Both the position numbers and the translations under genes were made by a program. DNA of 8,880 bases from Eubacteriales Family XIII. Incertae Sedis bacterium (GTDB lineage Bacteria; Bacillota; Clostridia; Peptostreptococcales; Anaerovoracaceae): the NCBI GenBank assembly GCA_031276775.1, contig JAISML010000065.1:1-8880 (forward strand). Reading direction: 5' to 3'. The first letter of the stretch is position 1. Every line of letters starts with the position of its first letter. Shown one piece after another: positions 1 to 6,285 of this stretch. The notes under the pieces were generated by a model, which was not told where the DNA came from, ran no database searches, and saw only the letters and a list, made by a program, of their open reading frames with translations.

Positions 1-326
<326 letters not shown>

Positions 327-327
327 C

Positions 328-349
328 TTTACCGGTTCGGATCGGTAAA
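328..349 (+). other. Hairpin in 23S-5S spacer
   Basis: TTTACCG (328-334) pairs perfectly with CGGTAAA (343-349). The stem can extend inward by a G-T and a T-A pair around a TCGG loop. No T-run follows, so it is not an intrinsic terminator. It sits immediately after the 23S 3' end. A role in rRNA processing or in shaping the precursor is plausible, but this is inference. No tRNA is present in the 23S-5S spacer. Confidence 0.55.
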
Positions 350-396
350 TCGCAAATCTCAATTGGTTTCATCCACCTGTTTCATTGTTCGGTTTT

Positions 397-419
397 GAGG
401 GTGTGTCTTGCACACGCTC
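397..419 (+). other. Hairpin just upstream of 5S rRNA
   Basis: GAG-G-GTGTG (397-405) pairs with CACAC-G-CTC (411-419), with one G/G mismatch and a TCTTG loop. It ends a few bases before the 5S 5' end. It is probably a spacer structure of the rRNA precursor, possibly a maturation signal; the function is inferred only from its position. Confidence 0.45.
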
Positions 420-425
420 TCTCCG

Positions 426-543
426 TACCGGTGACCAAAGCGGCGGGGCCACACCTGTTCCCATCCCGAACACAGCAGTTAAGCCCGCCCGCGCCGATGA
501 TACTCGGCGGGCAACCGCCCGGAAAAGCAGGTCGTCGCCGGTT
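426..543 (+). rRNA. rrf: 5S ribosomal RNA
   Basis: The full 5S gene is about 118 nt. The terminal helix I is visible: TACCGGTGAC at the 5' end against GTCGCCGGT at the 3' end. The conserved loop B/C block CCCATCCCGAACAC lies at about 460-473, followed by the AGTTAAGCCC segment. The CGCCGATGATACTCGG arm and the final GTCGTCGCCGG are also present. It follows 23S by about 100 nt, as in a standard 16S-23S-5S operon, and is followed by a terminator. Ends are placed from helix I and could shift by one to three bases. Confidence 0.95.
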
Positions 544-552
544 CCCTTGATC

Positions 553-588
553 CCTCTGCCGCTTACACGGCAGGGGTTTCGTTTTTTT
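553..588 (+). terminator. Intrinsic terminator of the rRNA operon
   Basis: A 9-bp stem (553-561 with 568-576; one T-G wobble, otherwise Watson-Crick) has a six-base CTTACA loop. It is followed by TTTCG and an uninterrupted run of seven T residues at 582-588. It lies 10 nt after 5S, exactly where an rrn terminator is expected. The next coding start is only 30 nt downstream. Confidence 0.9.
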
Positions 589-618
589 GATTTGTTTGGA
601 AAGTGCGGATTGGATCGG

Positions 619-2241
619 ATGAATTTATTGGAATTGCTGAATGCGGATGGACTGAACGAACTCACCGTAATCAACAAAAACGCAAATCTCGAGCGCGTTG
701 TCTCTACGGTGGAATCTTCGGAAACGCCGGACATCGTGGATTATCTTGCGCCCAACGCCATCCTCATCACAACGGCGATGGCATACAGGGACAATCAGGA
801 GGAACTCTGCACCCTGATCGATTCGTTGGATCGGCTTCCGTGCGCGGCCGTTGCGATCAAACTCGGCAGATTCATCGGCGAACTCGACGAGAAGGTGCTG
901 GCGCTGGCTGACGCGCGCGGCTTTCCCCTGTTGCAAATCCCCATGTATCTGACCTTGGGGGAAGTCTATCACCGCATTCTCGCCTTTCTCTGGGACAATG
1001 AGAATGAGAATCTCGTCTACACCTTGAATGTGCAACGGCAATTTTACAATTTGGTGCATCAGGGCGCCTCCGTGGACAAATTGACCAACACACTTGGGCT
1101 GATCCTGAAATCCCCCATCTTTGTCATGGGGCTGTTCGGTGAAGTGTGCGCGTCCTGCAACGCGACGCGGCGGCAGGAGAACATGGCGCGCAATCTGTTT
1201 TTGGGTCAATGCCGCAATGGAAGTGCGATCAACAGAGTCACGCGGGTCACGGGCGAAGAGACGGACGCCTATTTGTTTGTGTATCCCATCAGTGTCGCCA
1301 ATTACAACACCAATTACCTCGTCATGCTGACGGTCGAGGAGAAACTCAGCAACATTTCCGAATTTGCCTTGGAACAGATCCTGCTCATTTTCGCAATTCA
1401 TTTCCATAAAGTTCTCTACAATATTTATTACGAGATTCAAATCAGGGAAAACTGTTTGAGGAAACTGTTGCAGGACGAAACGGACGGGGAACGCTTCGGC
1501 GGTCAGGTGTTGGCGGAGAGCCGGAAATTCGGCGTCCGGGAGAGCGGGACGTATCAGGTTTTGGTCGCCGAGCTGCGCGGTTTGAATGAACGGATCTTCA
1601 ATAAGATTCGGTTGATGCGGCAGGAAGAACAATATGTCCTCATTTACGACCTGCTGAAGAAGCAACTCGAAAACGCCGGCGGCGATCTGATCGTTTTCCC
1701 GGATACGGATGACTGGAGCTATGTCATCTTTGTGCAGGACGCCGTTTCGGGCGTCGATGCGATCCTCCGCAGGATTCACGGGGAATTGTCGTCCTTGGCG
1801 AACGTATGCATTGAGTTTGCGTACGGCGGCGTTGTCCGCAGCGTCGAAGGGGTCAAAGATTCTTACCGGCAGGCAAAAGAAGGATTTCACAGGGAGTTGT
1901 CCGCGGACGAGTTCCCTTTCATTCGGCAATTCCGTCCTTCAAATATTTTGGAATATTTGAAATATTTGTCCAAAGAGCATCCGGACATCGGGTTGCTTTG
2001 CCGTCAGACACTGAAAGAATTGGCTGATTGCGGGGATGCGACGGCAACGGAACTTCGGAAAACCTTGGCGGTTTACCTGCACTTTCAAGGCAATGTCGCG
2101 GACACGGCAAACGCGCTCTTTTTGCATCGAAACACGGTTCGGAACAGAATCAGACGTTGCGAAGAGATCATGGACGGCGACCTGGGCGATCCCCCTTTCA
2201 GGCTTCAGGTGCAATTGAGCTTATTGTTCATCGAAGCCTGA
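619..2241 (+). CDS. PucR/CdaR-family transcriptional regulator
   Basis: A cytoplasmic DNA-binding regulator of 540 residues, close to the usual length of full PucR-type proteins. Residues about 1-125 match the PucR N-terminal domain (LNELTVI near the start, then APNAILITTAMAY, AVAIKLGRF and FPLLQIP). Residues about 355-430 look like the GGDEF-like/CdaR middle domain. Residues 478-519 are the PucR C-terminal helix-turn-helix, with the diagnostic core LFLHRNTVRNRIRR. Known relatives control purine catabolism, sugar-acid or amino-acid use and often a neighbouring transporter, so this protein probably regulates the downstream operon; the effector is unknown. The frame stays open upstream to 385, but that extension translates 5S rRNA and is rejected. 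ATG 619 has no strong RBS. An in-frame TTG at 610, six nt after GGAAAG (598-603), is an alternative start giving three extra residues. No separate promoter fits between the rrn terminator and the start. Confidence 0.92.
   Translation: MNLLELLNADGLNELTVINKNANLERVVSTVESSETPDIVDYLAPNAILITTAMAYRDNQEELCTLIDSLDRLPCAAVAIKLGRFIGELDEKVLALADARGFPLLQIPMYLTLGEVYHRILAFLWDNENENLVYTLNVQRQFYNLVHQGASVDKLTNTLGLILKSPIFVMGLFGEVCASCNATRRQENMARNLFLGQCRNGSAINRVTRVTGEETDAYLFVYPISVANYNTNYLVMLTVEEKLSNISEFALEQILLIFAIHFHKVLYNIYYEIQIRENCLRKLLQDETDGERFGGQVLAESRKFGVRESGTYQVLVAELRGLNERIFNKIRLMRQEEQYVLIYDLLKKQLENAGGDLIVFPDTDDWSYVIFVQDAVSGVDAILRRIHGELSSLANVCIEFAYGGVVRSVEGVKDSYRQAKEGFHRELSADEFPFIRQFRPSNILEYLKYLSKEHPDIGLLCRQTLKELADCGDATATELRKTLAVYLHFQGNVADTANALFLHRNTVRNRIRRCEEIMDGDLGDPPFRLQVQLSLLFIEA
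1938..1961. repeat. Perfect 10-bp inverted repeat inside the regulator gene
   Basis: The arms TTCAAATATT (1938-1947) and AATATTTGAA (1952-1961) are perfect reverse complements separated by TTGG. A further AATATTTG follows at 1961-1968. The segment codes for SNILEYLKYL and is notably AT-rich for this gene. The 10-base arm recurs once at 2385-2394 in the gap before the transporter operon. It could be a regulator-binding site, an mRNA hairpin or coincidence. Confidence 0.5.
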
Positions 2242-2369
2242 CACGGAAAACATGTGTTGGCATCCCGGGACGGCAACGATGCGGACGGGCGCGCCGGCAG
2301 ACGCAAACAGGGCGCGGGGCTGGATCGTCAGAAAAATGTGCCAAATCAAACATTACAGGCGTTCCTGCC

Positions 2370-2386
2370 GCAGAATGTCTGCTTTT
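2370..2386 (+). terminator. Possible weak terminator after the regulator gene
   Basis: GCAGA (2370-2374) pairs with TCTGC (2378-2382) around a three-base ATG loop and is followed by TTTT. The stem is only 5 bp and the T-run short. A second small hairpin, CAGG-CGTT-CCTG at 2356-2367, precedes it. It is the only terminator-like element between the regulator and the transporter operon, and at best it is partial. Confidence 0.3.
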
Positions 2387-2413
2387 CAAATATTCTATGC
2401 AATCCGCACCTTT

Positions 2414-2428
2414 CAATTGTCCGAATTG
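2414..2428. promoter_or_regulatory. Inverted repeat upstream of the -35 box (candidate operator)
   Basis: CAATT (2414-2418) and AATTG (2424-2428) form a perfect 5-bp inverted repeat with a 5-nt spacer (GTCCG). It lies 13 nt upstream of the -35 hexamer, centred about 56 nt before the predicted start of transcription, a usual place for an activator site. The PucR-type protein encoded upstream is the natural candidate to bind it, but this is inference; the arms are short and chance is possible. Confidence 0.3.
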
Positions 2429-2441
2429 TGCATCCCGTACG

Positions 2442-2470
2442 TTTAAAGTCGGAACGCTTGATGATATACT
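2442..2470 (+). promoter_or_regulatory. Sigma-70-type extended -10 promoter of the transporter operon
   Basis: The -35 box TTTAAA (2442-2447; 4 of 6 consensus) is followed by exactly 17 nt and then TATACT (2465-2470; 5 of 6 consensus), with an upstream TG at 2462-2463 making an extended -10. Transcription should begin at an A around 2475-2478, leaving a leader of about 180 nt before the ATPase start codon. This is the clearest promoter in the window and probably drives the transporter and dehydrogenase genes together. Confidence 0.7.
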
Positions 2471-2477
2471 CACCACC

Positions 2478-2655
2478 ATTAAGGAACCGCTGATGCATGC
2501 TTGCCCGGATCAGAGCTTCCTTTCAGTGAATCCTTCAAGCATTGTGTGTCGGTGATCGCACACACAGCGGACAGACGGATCCCACACGGATGGCGCGGAG
2601 GCGCCGGGTTCCGGCAACCGAAGACTGCGTGTTTACGGCAGGAGGCAAAAATCGG
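2478..2655 (+). promoter_or_regulatory. Structured 5' leader of the transporter mRNA (unassigned)
   Basis: The leader contains successive hairpins. Hairpin 1: AAGGAA (2481-2486) with TTCCTT (2517-2522), then a 3x3 internal loop and CTGAT (2490-2494) with ATCAG (2509-2513). Hairpin 2: a 7-bp stem 2543-2549 with 2560-2566. Hairpin 3: GGCGC-GGAG-GCGCC at 2592-2605. Hairpin 4: GGTT-CCGGC-AACC at 2607-2619. The RBS follows at 2640-2645. The segment GCTTCCT (2515-2521), part of hairpin 1, can alternatively pair with AGGAGGC (2640-2646) over the RBS, with six Watson-Crick pairs and one G-U. The layout resembles a translational switch. I could not match it to purine, TPP, FMN, c-di-GMP or THF riboswitch cores, so the class is unassigned. 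Confidence 0.4.
2640..2645 (+). promoter_or_regulatory. Ribosome binding site that fixes the ATPase start
   Basis: AGGAGG lies 10 nt before ATG 2656. It decides for this ATG over the in-frame ATG at 2542, whose extra 38 residues match nothing in ABC ATPases and would translate the structured leader. Confidence 0.85.
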
Positions 2656-4179
2656 ATGGGGAAACAAAAGGAAATCCTTTTGGAAATGAGGAACATCACA
2701 AAACGTTTTGCGAATGTGACTGCGAACGATGATGTGTCTCTGACGGTTTACAAAGGCGAAATTCATGCGCTGCTCGGGGAGAACGGAGCGGGCAAATCCA
2801 CGCTGATGAACATTCTGTACGGTTTGATGAAGCGTGATGCGGGCAGGGTGCTTTTCAAGGGCAGGGAGATCTCCCTGCATTCCCCCGCGCAGGCCATTGA
2901 AGCGGGGATCGGGATGATTCACCAGCATTTCCAATTGGTGGACAAATTCACGGTGCTTGAAAACATCATCTTGGGTCTGCGCGAGGGACGCCATATCGAA
3001 CTCCCGTTGGAACGCGCCGAAAAGAAGATCGCCGCGCTTTGCGAAAGCTACGGTCTGGACATCAAGATACGGGCGTTGGTGGAGAACCTGCCCGTCGGAG
3101 AGCAGCAAAAGGTCGAAATTGTCAAAGCCCTTTACCGCGACTCCGAGATACTGATCATGGATGAGCCCACGGCCGTTTTGACGCCGCAGGAAGTGCGCAA
3201 ATTGTTTGTAACCCTGAACCGGTTGCGGGAAGAAGGCAAATCCATTATTTTCATCAGCCATAAATTGCCCGAAGTGCTTGAGATCAGCGACCGGATTTCC
3301 ATCATGCGCGACGGCAGGATGGTCGACACGATCGACAACACGCCGGATTTGAACAGCCGGCAGCTTGCCACGCACATGGTGGGGCGGGAGATCAAGTTGC
3401 AGGTGGAGAAAAAGCCCTGTTGCCCGGGGGAGGTGGTCCTCAGCCTGGATCACACTTTTGCGGACGCGGCGGGTGAGTCATGCGGCATCAAAGACATTTC
3501 GTTCGAATTGCGCCGCGGGGAAATCCTCGGCATTGCGGGTGTGGACGGCAACGGTCAGGAAGATCTCTCGGAAATGATCATGGGGCTGCGCAAACTGACC
3601 AAGGGAAAGATTTGCATTCTCGGCGAAGACGTGAGCAACAGCAGCACGAAGAAAATTCGCGGCATGTCGATCGGATACATCCCCGCAGATCGCCTCCACG
3701 CGGCCTTGGTGCTCGATTTCACGCTCAAGCTCAATCTGGCGCTCAACCATCCCGACAAACCGCCTTACGGGAATCGTTTTCTGATGAATTTCAAAAATAT
3801 CTCCCGGATCGCAAAGGAAAAACTGAAGCAGTTCAACGTGGCCGCGCCCGACTGCGCGGAATTGGCGCGCAATCTCAGCGGCGGCAACCAGCAGAAAGTG
3901 GTGTTGGCCAGAGAGGTGGGGGAGAAAACCGATCTGATCATTGCCGTCTATCCCACGCGCGGCTTGGACATCGACGCGACGCGTTTCGTCTTTGACACCT
4001 TGCTGAAAGAACGGGACGGAGGCGCCGCGATTCTCTATATCTCGACGGAATTGGAGGAAATACTGACATTGAGCGACAGGATAGGCGTTCTGTATGAGGG
4101 GGTTTTGATGGATGTTTTCCCGGCTGAAAACGCCGAAGTGGAAAAGATCGGATTGCTTATGGCGGGGGAACGGGTATGA
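2656..4179 (+). CDS. nupO: Nucleoside-type ABC importer, fused ATP-binding protein
   Basis: A cytoplasmic ATPase of 507 residues with two fused nucleotide-binding domains, the usual size for NupO/YufO and related RbsA-like proteins that energise import. Domain 1: Walker A GENGAGKST at 41-49, Q-loop region near 90-93 (IHQHFQ), signature LPVGEQQ at 145-151, Walker B LIMDEPT at 166-172 and switch His202 (ISHK). Domain 2 is degenerate: Walker A position GVDGNGQE at 295-302, signature LSGGNQQ at 407-413, and IIAVYPTRGLD at 428-438, where the normal DE pair of Walker B is missing and no switch His is seen (ISTELEE). This asymmetry is typical of the family. Its stop codon overlaps the next start (ATGA at 4176), implying translational coupling with the first permease. 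The substrate is probably a nucleoside or nucleobase by family, but other solutes cannot be excluded. Confidence 0.93.
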   Translation: MGKQKEILLEMRNITKRFANVTANDDVSLTVYKGEIHALLGENGAGKSTLMNILYGLMKRDAGRVLFKGREISLHSPAQAIEAGIGMIHQHFQLVDKFTVLENIILGLREGRHIELPLERAEKKIAALCESYGLDIKIRALVENLPVGEQQKVEIVKALYRDSEILIMDEPTAVLTPQEVRKLFVTLNRLREEGKSIIFISHKLPEVLEISDRISIMRDGRMVDTIDNTPDLNSRQLATHMVGREIKLQVEKKPCCPGEVVLSLDHTFADAAGESCGIKDISFELRRGEILGIAGVDGNGQEDLSEMIMGLRKLTKGKICILGEDVSNSSTKKIRGMSIGYIPADRLHAALVLDFTLKLNLALNHPDKPPYGNRFLMNFKNISRIAKEKLKQFNVAAPDCAELARNLSGGNQQKVVLAREVGEKTDLIIAVYPTRGLDIDATRFVFDTLLKERDGGAAILYISTELEEILTLSDRIGVLYEGVLMDVFPAENAEVEKIGLLMAGERV

Positions 4180-5294
4180 GAGGCATGGGAAACGGTATCG
4201 GCAGGAAGCGGATTTTGGATGTTGCGATAAATTTCAGTCCTGTGATCAGCGCTTTCATCGGAATCCTGATCGGCGCCTGTTTTGTCGCTCTCTGGGGCGT
4301 TTCCCCCATCATGTTTTTTGCCGAGTTGGTAAAAGGCGCGCTGGGCGATCGGTTGGCTGTCGGAAGCACGTTGAACAATGCCGCGCCGCTCTTGATCGCA
4401 GGTTCGGGAACCGCCATCGCGTTTCGCGCGGGCGCCAACAACATCGGTCAGGAAGGGCAGCTTTTCCTCGGAGGCCTGGGCGCCGCCACGGTATCTCTTT
4501 TGATTCCGAACCTGCCGGGCGTGATCGGCATCCCTGCTATTTTTCTCGTTTCGTTCATTTTCGGGATGGCTTTCGCATCGATCGCGGTTCTGTTCAGATT
4601 GCTGAAAGGGGTGAATGAGTTGCTCGTCACCCTGCTTCTGAATTATGTGGGCACGCTTTTGGTCGCGGCGATGGTGAACGGACCTTTCCGTTCTGCGACG
4701 AACGTCAGCTATCCGCAGACGGATGCGTTCGGGGAACAATTTTTGCTGACGAATTGGCCGCAGTTCGGCTATATGCATTCGGGCATCTTTATCGCAGTCG
4801 CCGTCGTGCTGGTTTCCGGATATTTTCTTTGGTTTACGCCCATGGGTCTGCGCATCAGAAATGTCGGTCTGTCGCCCGAAGCGTCCAGGACGACGGGCAG
4901 CAATCCGACCGCCATTTTTGTCGTCGCAATGCTGATCAGCGGCGGTTTGAGCGGACTCGCCGGCGGTGTGGAGGTTATCGGCCGCAGCGAGTTGCTGCGG
5001 CAGGGTTTTGGGGCCAGCCTGGGTTTTGATTCCTTGGCCGTCGCCTTGTTGGGCGATATCAATCCGTTTGCCGTTTTGCCGGCGGGCCTGTTTTTCGGCG
5101 CGCTCCGCACGGGTATGCAGACCATGCAACGTTCGATCGGCATCCCGAGCGCCCTGCTGGATTTGGTCAAAGGCGTCATCATGATCTCCATCATGGTGGG
5201 GGGCGCGATCAAGCTCTATGTCCGGCTGTCCGGCGTGAAAAAACAAAAAAGGCAAGTCGAAGATGACAATGTTGAAACTTCAAAAGAACAATAA
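4176..5294 (+). CDS. nupP: Nucleoside-type ABC importer, permease 1
   Basis: An integral membrane permease of 372 residues, BPD_transp_2 family (as NupP/YufP), forming half of the channel with the next gene product. Hydrophobic segments are visible near residues 22-43, 68-84, 98-112, 117-140, 148-168, 201-221, 245-263, 285-310 and 328-348. Family motifs include NNIGQEGQ (88-95, after the second segment), NELLVTLLLNY (147-157) and GLRIRNVGLSPEASR (224-238), the cytoplasmic coupling loop that contacts the ATPase. The C-terminus is a charged tail (KKQKRQVEDDN). The start ATG overlaps the ATPase stop by one base step, with GGGGGAA five nt upstream. A second in-frame ATG at 4185 is possible. The solute is inferred from family only. 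Confidence 0.92.
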   Translation: MRGMGNGIGRKRILDVAINFSPVISAFIGILIGACFVALWGVSPIMFFAELVKGALGDRLAVGSTLNNAAPLLIAGSGTAIAFRAGANNIGQEGQLFLGGLGAATVSLLIPNLPGVIGIPAIFLVSFIFGMAFASIAVLFRLLKGVNELLVTLLLNYVGTLLVAAMVNGPFRSATNVSYPQTDAFGEQFLLTNWPQFGYMHSGIFIAVAVVLVSGYFLWFTPMGLRIRNVGLSPEASRTTGSNPTAIFVVAMLISGGLSGLAGGVEVIGRSELLRQGFGASLGFDSLAVALLGDINPFAVLPAGLFFGALRTGMQTMQRSIGIPSALLDLVKGVIMISIMVGGAIKLYVRLSGVKKQKRQVEDDNVETSKEQ

Positions 5295-5308
5295 AGGGAG
5301 AAACAATC

Positions 5309-6232
5309 ATGGGCATGGCAGTCGTTCTTGAATTCTTAAATTCGATGATTCGGGTTTCCGTACCTGTGATCCTCGTAGCCGTAGGCGTTTGCTTTTCCGA
5401 AAAATCAGGCGTGTTCGCAATGGGTTCGGAAGGTTACATGCTGATATCGGCCTTCGTCAGCGTGGTGGTCATGATTCAGACGAGCAACCATTTTGTCAGC
5501 ATTGCGATGGGGATTTGCGCGGGCATGGCCGTCGCCGCCGTCTTTTCCTATTTCACGGTGGTGCTGGGAGCGGATCAGGTCATCTGCGGTCTGGGATCGA
5601 ATTTTGTCATGCTCGGTCTGACCAGCTCATTGCAACGCCTGTTTTGGGGCACGACGGGCATCCCGCGCATTGCGGCGATCAATCCCATCGCGATTCCGCT
5701 GTTGTCAGACATCCCGTTTGTCGGCAATATGCTGTTCAATCAGCCGTTCCTCACGTACATTACCTATGCCCTGATTCCGTTCGCCTGGTGGATTATGTTC
5801 CGCAGCTCGTTTGGCTTGAATCTGAGAGCTGTCGGCGAAAATCCGAGCTGTGCCGACACGCTGGGCGTCAACGTCAGGCGCATGCGCGTCAGAGGCGTCG
5901 TCATCGGAGGCGCGTTCTGTGGTTTGGGCGGAGCGGTATTGGCTTTGTCGCAGGTTCAGAGTTTCACCGAAAACATCTCCGGCGGCCGCGGGTGGTTGGG
6001 GTTGATCGCCGCGACGTTCGGCGGATGGAATCCCCTCGCCGCATCCGGTGCGGGACTGATTTTCGGCGCGGCGGAATCATTGCAGCTGCGTTTGCAGATA
6101 TTCAGCAAGATCAGCATTTCATCCTACGTAATTCTCCTGATTCCGTATATCGTAGCCGTGGTTTTCATCATGTTTGTGGGGAAATCGAAGCGACATCCCG
6201 CAGGCCTCGGCAAGCATTACAGGAAAGTGTAA
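5309..6232 (+). CDS. nupQ: Nucleoside-type ABC importer, permease 2
   Basis: An integral membrane permease of 307 residues, BPD_transp_2 family (as NupQ/YufQ), the partner of the preceding permease. Hydrophobic segments lie near 14-30, 40-57, 64-86, 92-108, 147-164, 195-214, 227-255 and 272-291. The motif GVFAMGSEGYM (34-44) corresponds to the usual GVxNIGxEGMM but carries Ala where Asn is usual. The coupling loop is NLRAVGENPSCADTLGV (171-187), and ISGGRGWLGLIAATFGGWNP (223-242) is the conserved C-terminal signature. GGGAG (5296-5300) lies 8 nt before the ATG, and the gap to the upstream gene is 14 nt. No solute-binding lipoprotein gene lies next to this set. The transporter is therefore complete for ATPase and both permeases, but lacks its binding protein in view. 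Confidence 0.92.
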   Translation: MGMAVVLEFLNSMIRVSVPVILVAVGVCFSEKSGVFAMGSEGYMLISAFVSVVVMIQTSNHFVSIAMGICAGMAVAAVFSYFTVVLGADQVICGLGSNFVMLGLTSSLQRLFWGTTGIPRIAAINPIAIPLLSDIPFVGNMLFNQPFLTYITYALIPFAWWIMFRSSFGLNLRAVGENPSCADTLGVNVRRMRVRGVVIGGAFCGLGGAVLALSQVQSFTENISGGRGWLGLIAATFGGWNPLAASGAGLIFGAAESLQLRLQIFSKISISSYVILLIPYIVAVVFIMFVGKSKRHPAGLGKHYRKV

Positions 6233-6272
6233 GCATTGTAACGACCGCCGAACGTCTGTGGCGCATCATTCC

Positions 6273-6280
6273 AAGGGAGG
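6273..6280 (+). promoter_or_regulatory. Strong ribosome binding site of E1 alpha
   Basis: AAGGGAGG is nearly a full anti-16S match, 5 nt before ATG 6286. It fixes this start although the frame stays open upstream to 5389 through the permease gene in another frame. The 53-nt gap after the permease contains no terminator or recognisable promoter. Confidence 0.85.
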
Positions 6281-6285
6281 AACAA

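Larger units (their letters stand above)
2242..2441. other. Intergenic stretch between regulator and transporter promoter
   Basis: About 200 nt without a credible gene: the short frames here show no conserved motif and no good RBS. The first 90 nt are GC-rich and the rest becomes AT-richer toward the promoter. It holds a weak hairpin with a T-run (2370-2386), a copy of TTCAAATATT at 2385-2394 shared with an inverted repeat in the regulator gene, and a small inverted repeat at 2414-2428. Confidence 0.7.

Noticed and set aside
327..425. tRNA in the 23S-5S spacer
   Set aside because: The spacer is too short and has no T-loop (GTTCRANTC) or cloverleaf; only two simple hairpins.
385..618. N-terminal extension of the regulator frame back to ATG 385
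   Set aside because: It translates the 23S-5S spacer, the entire 5S rRNA and the rrn terminator. The PucR domain begins right after ATG 619.
625..1929. 434-codon open frame on the minus strand opposite the regulator
   Set aside because: No recognisable motif, and the plus strand carries a clear PucR-family protein; antisense shadow.
2542..2655. Upstream ATG 2542 for the ABC ATPase
   Set aside because: The added 38 residues have no ABC-domain similarity and run through the structured leader. ATG 2656 has AGGAGG 10 nt upstream and gives the family length.
2478..2655. Assignment of the leader to a known purine, TPP, FMN, THF or c-di-GMP riboswitch
   Set aside because: None of the conserved core sequences I know for these classes is present; only generic hairpins are seen.
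4035..5255. 406-codon open frame on the minus strand opposite permease 1
   Set aside because: Histidine/glutamine/arginine-rich composition typical of the complement of a membrane protein gene; shadow.
5389..6232. Overlapping gene encoded within permease 2
   Set aside because: Same coding strand, different frame, composition unlike a protein and no RBS at the ATG.
5389..6285. Long upstream extension of the E1 alpha frame
   Set aside because: It overlaps permease 2 in another frame with arginine/histidine-rich non-protein-like sequence. The strong RBS at 6273-6280 marks ATG 6286.
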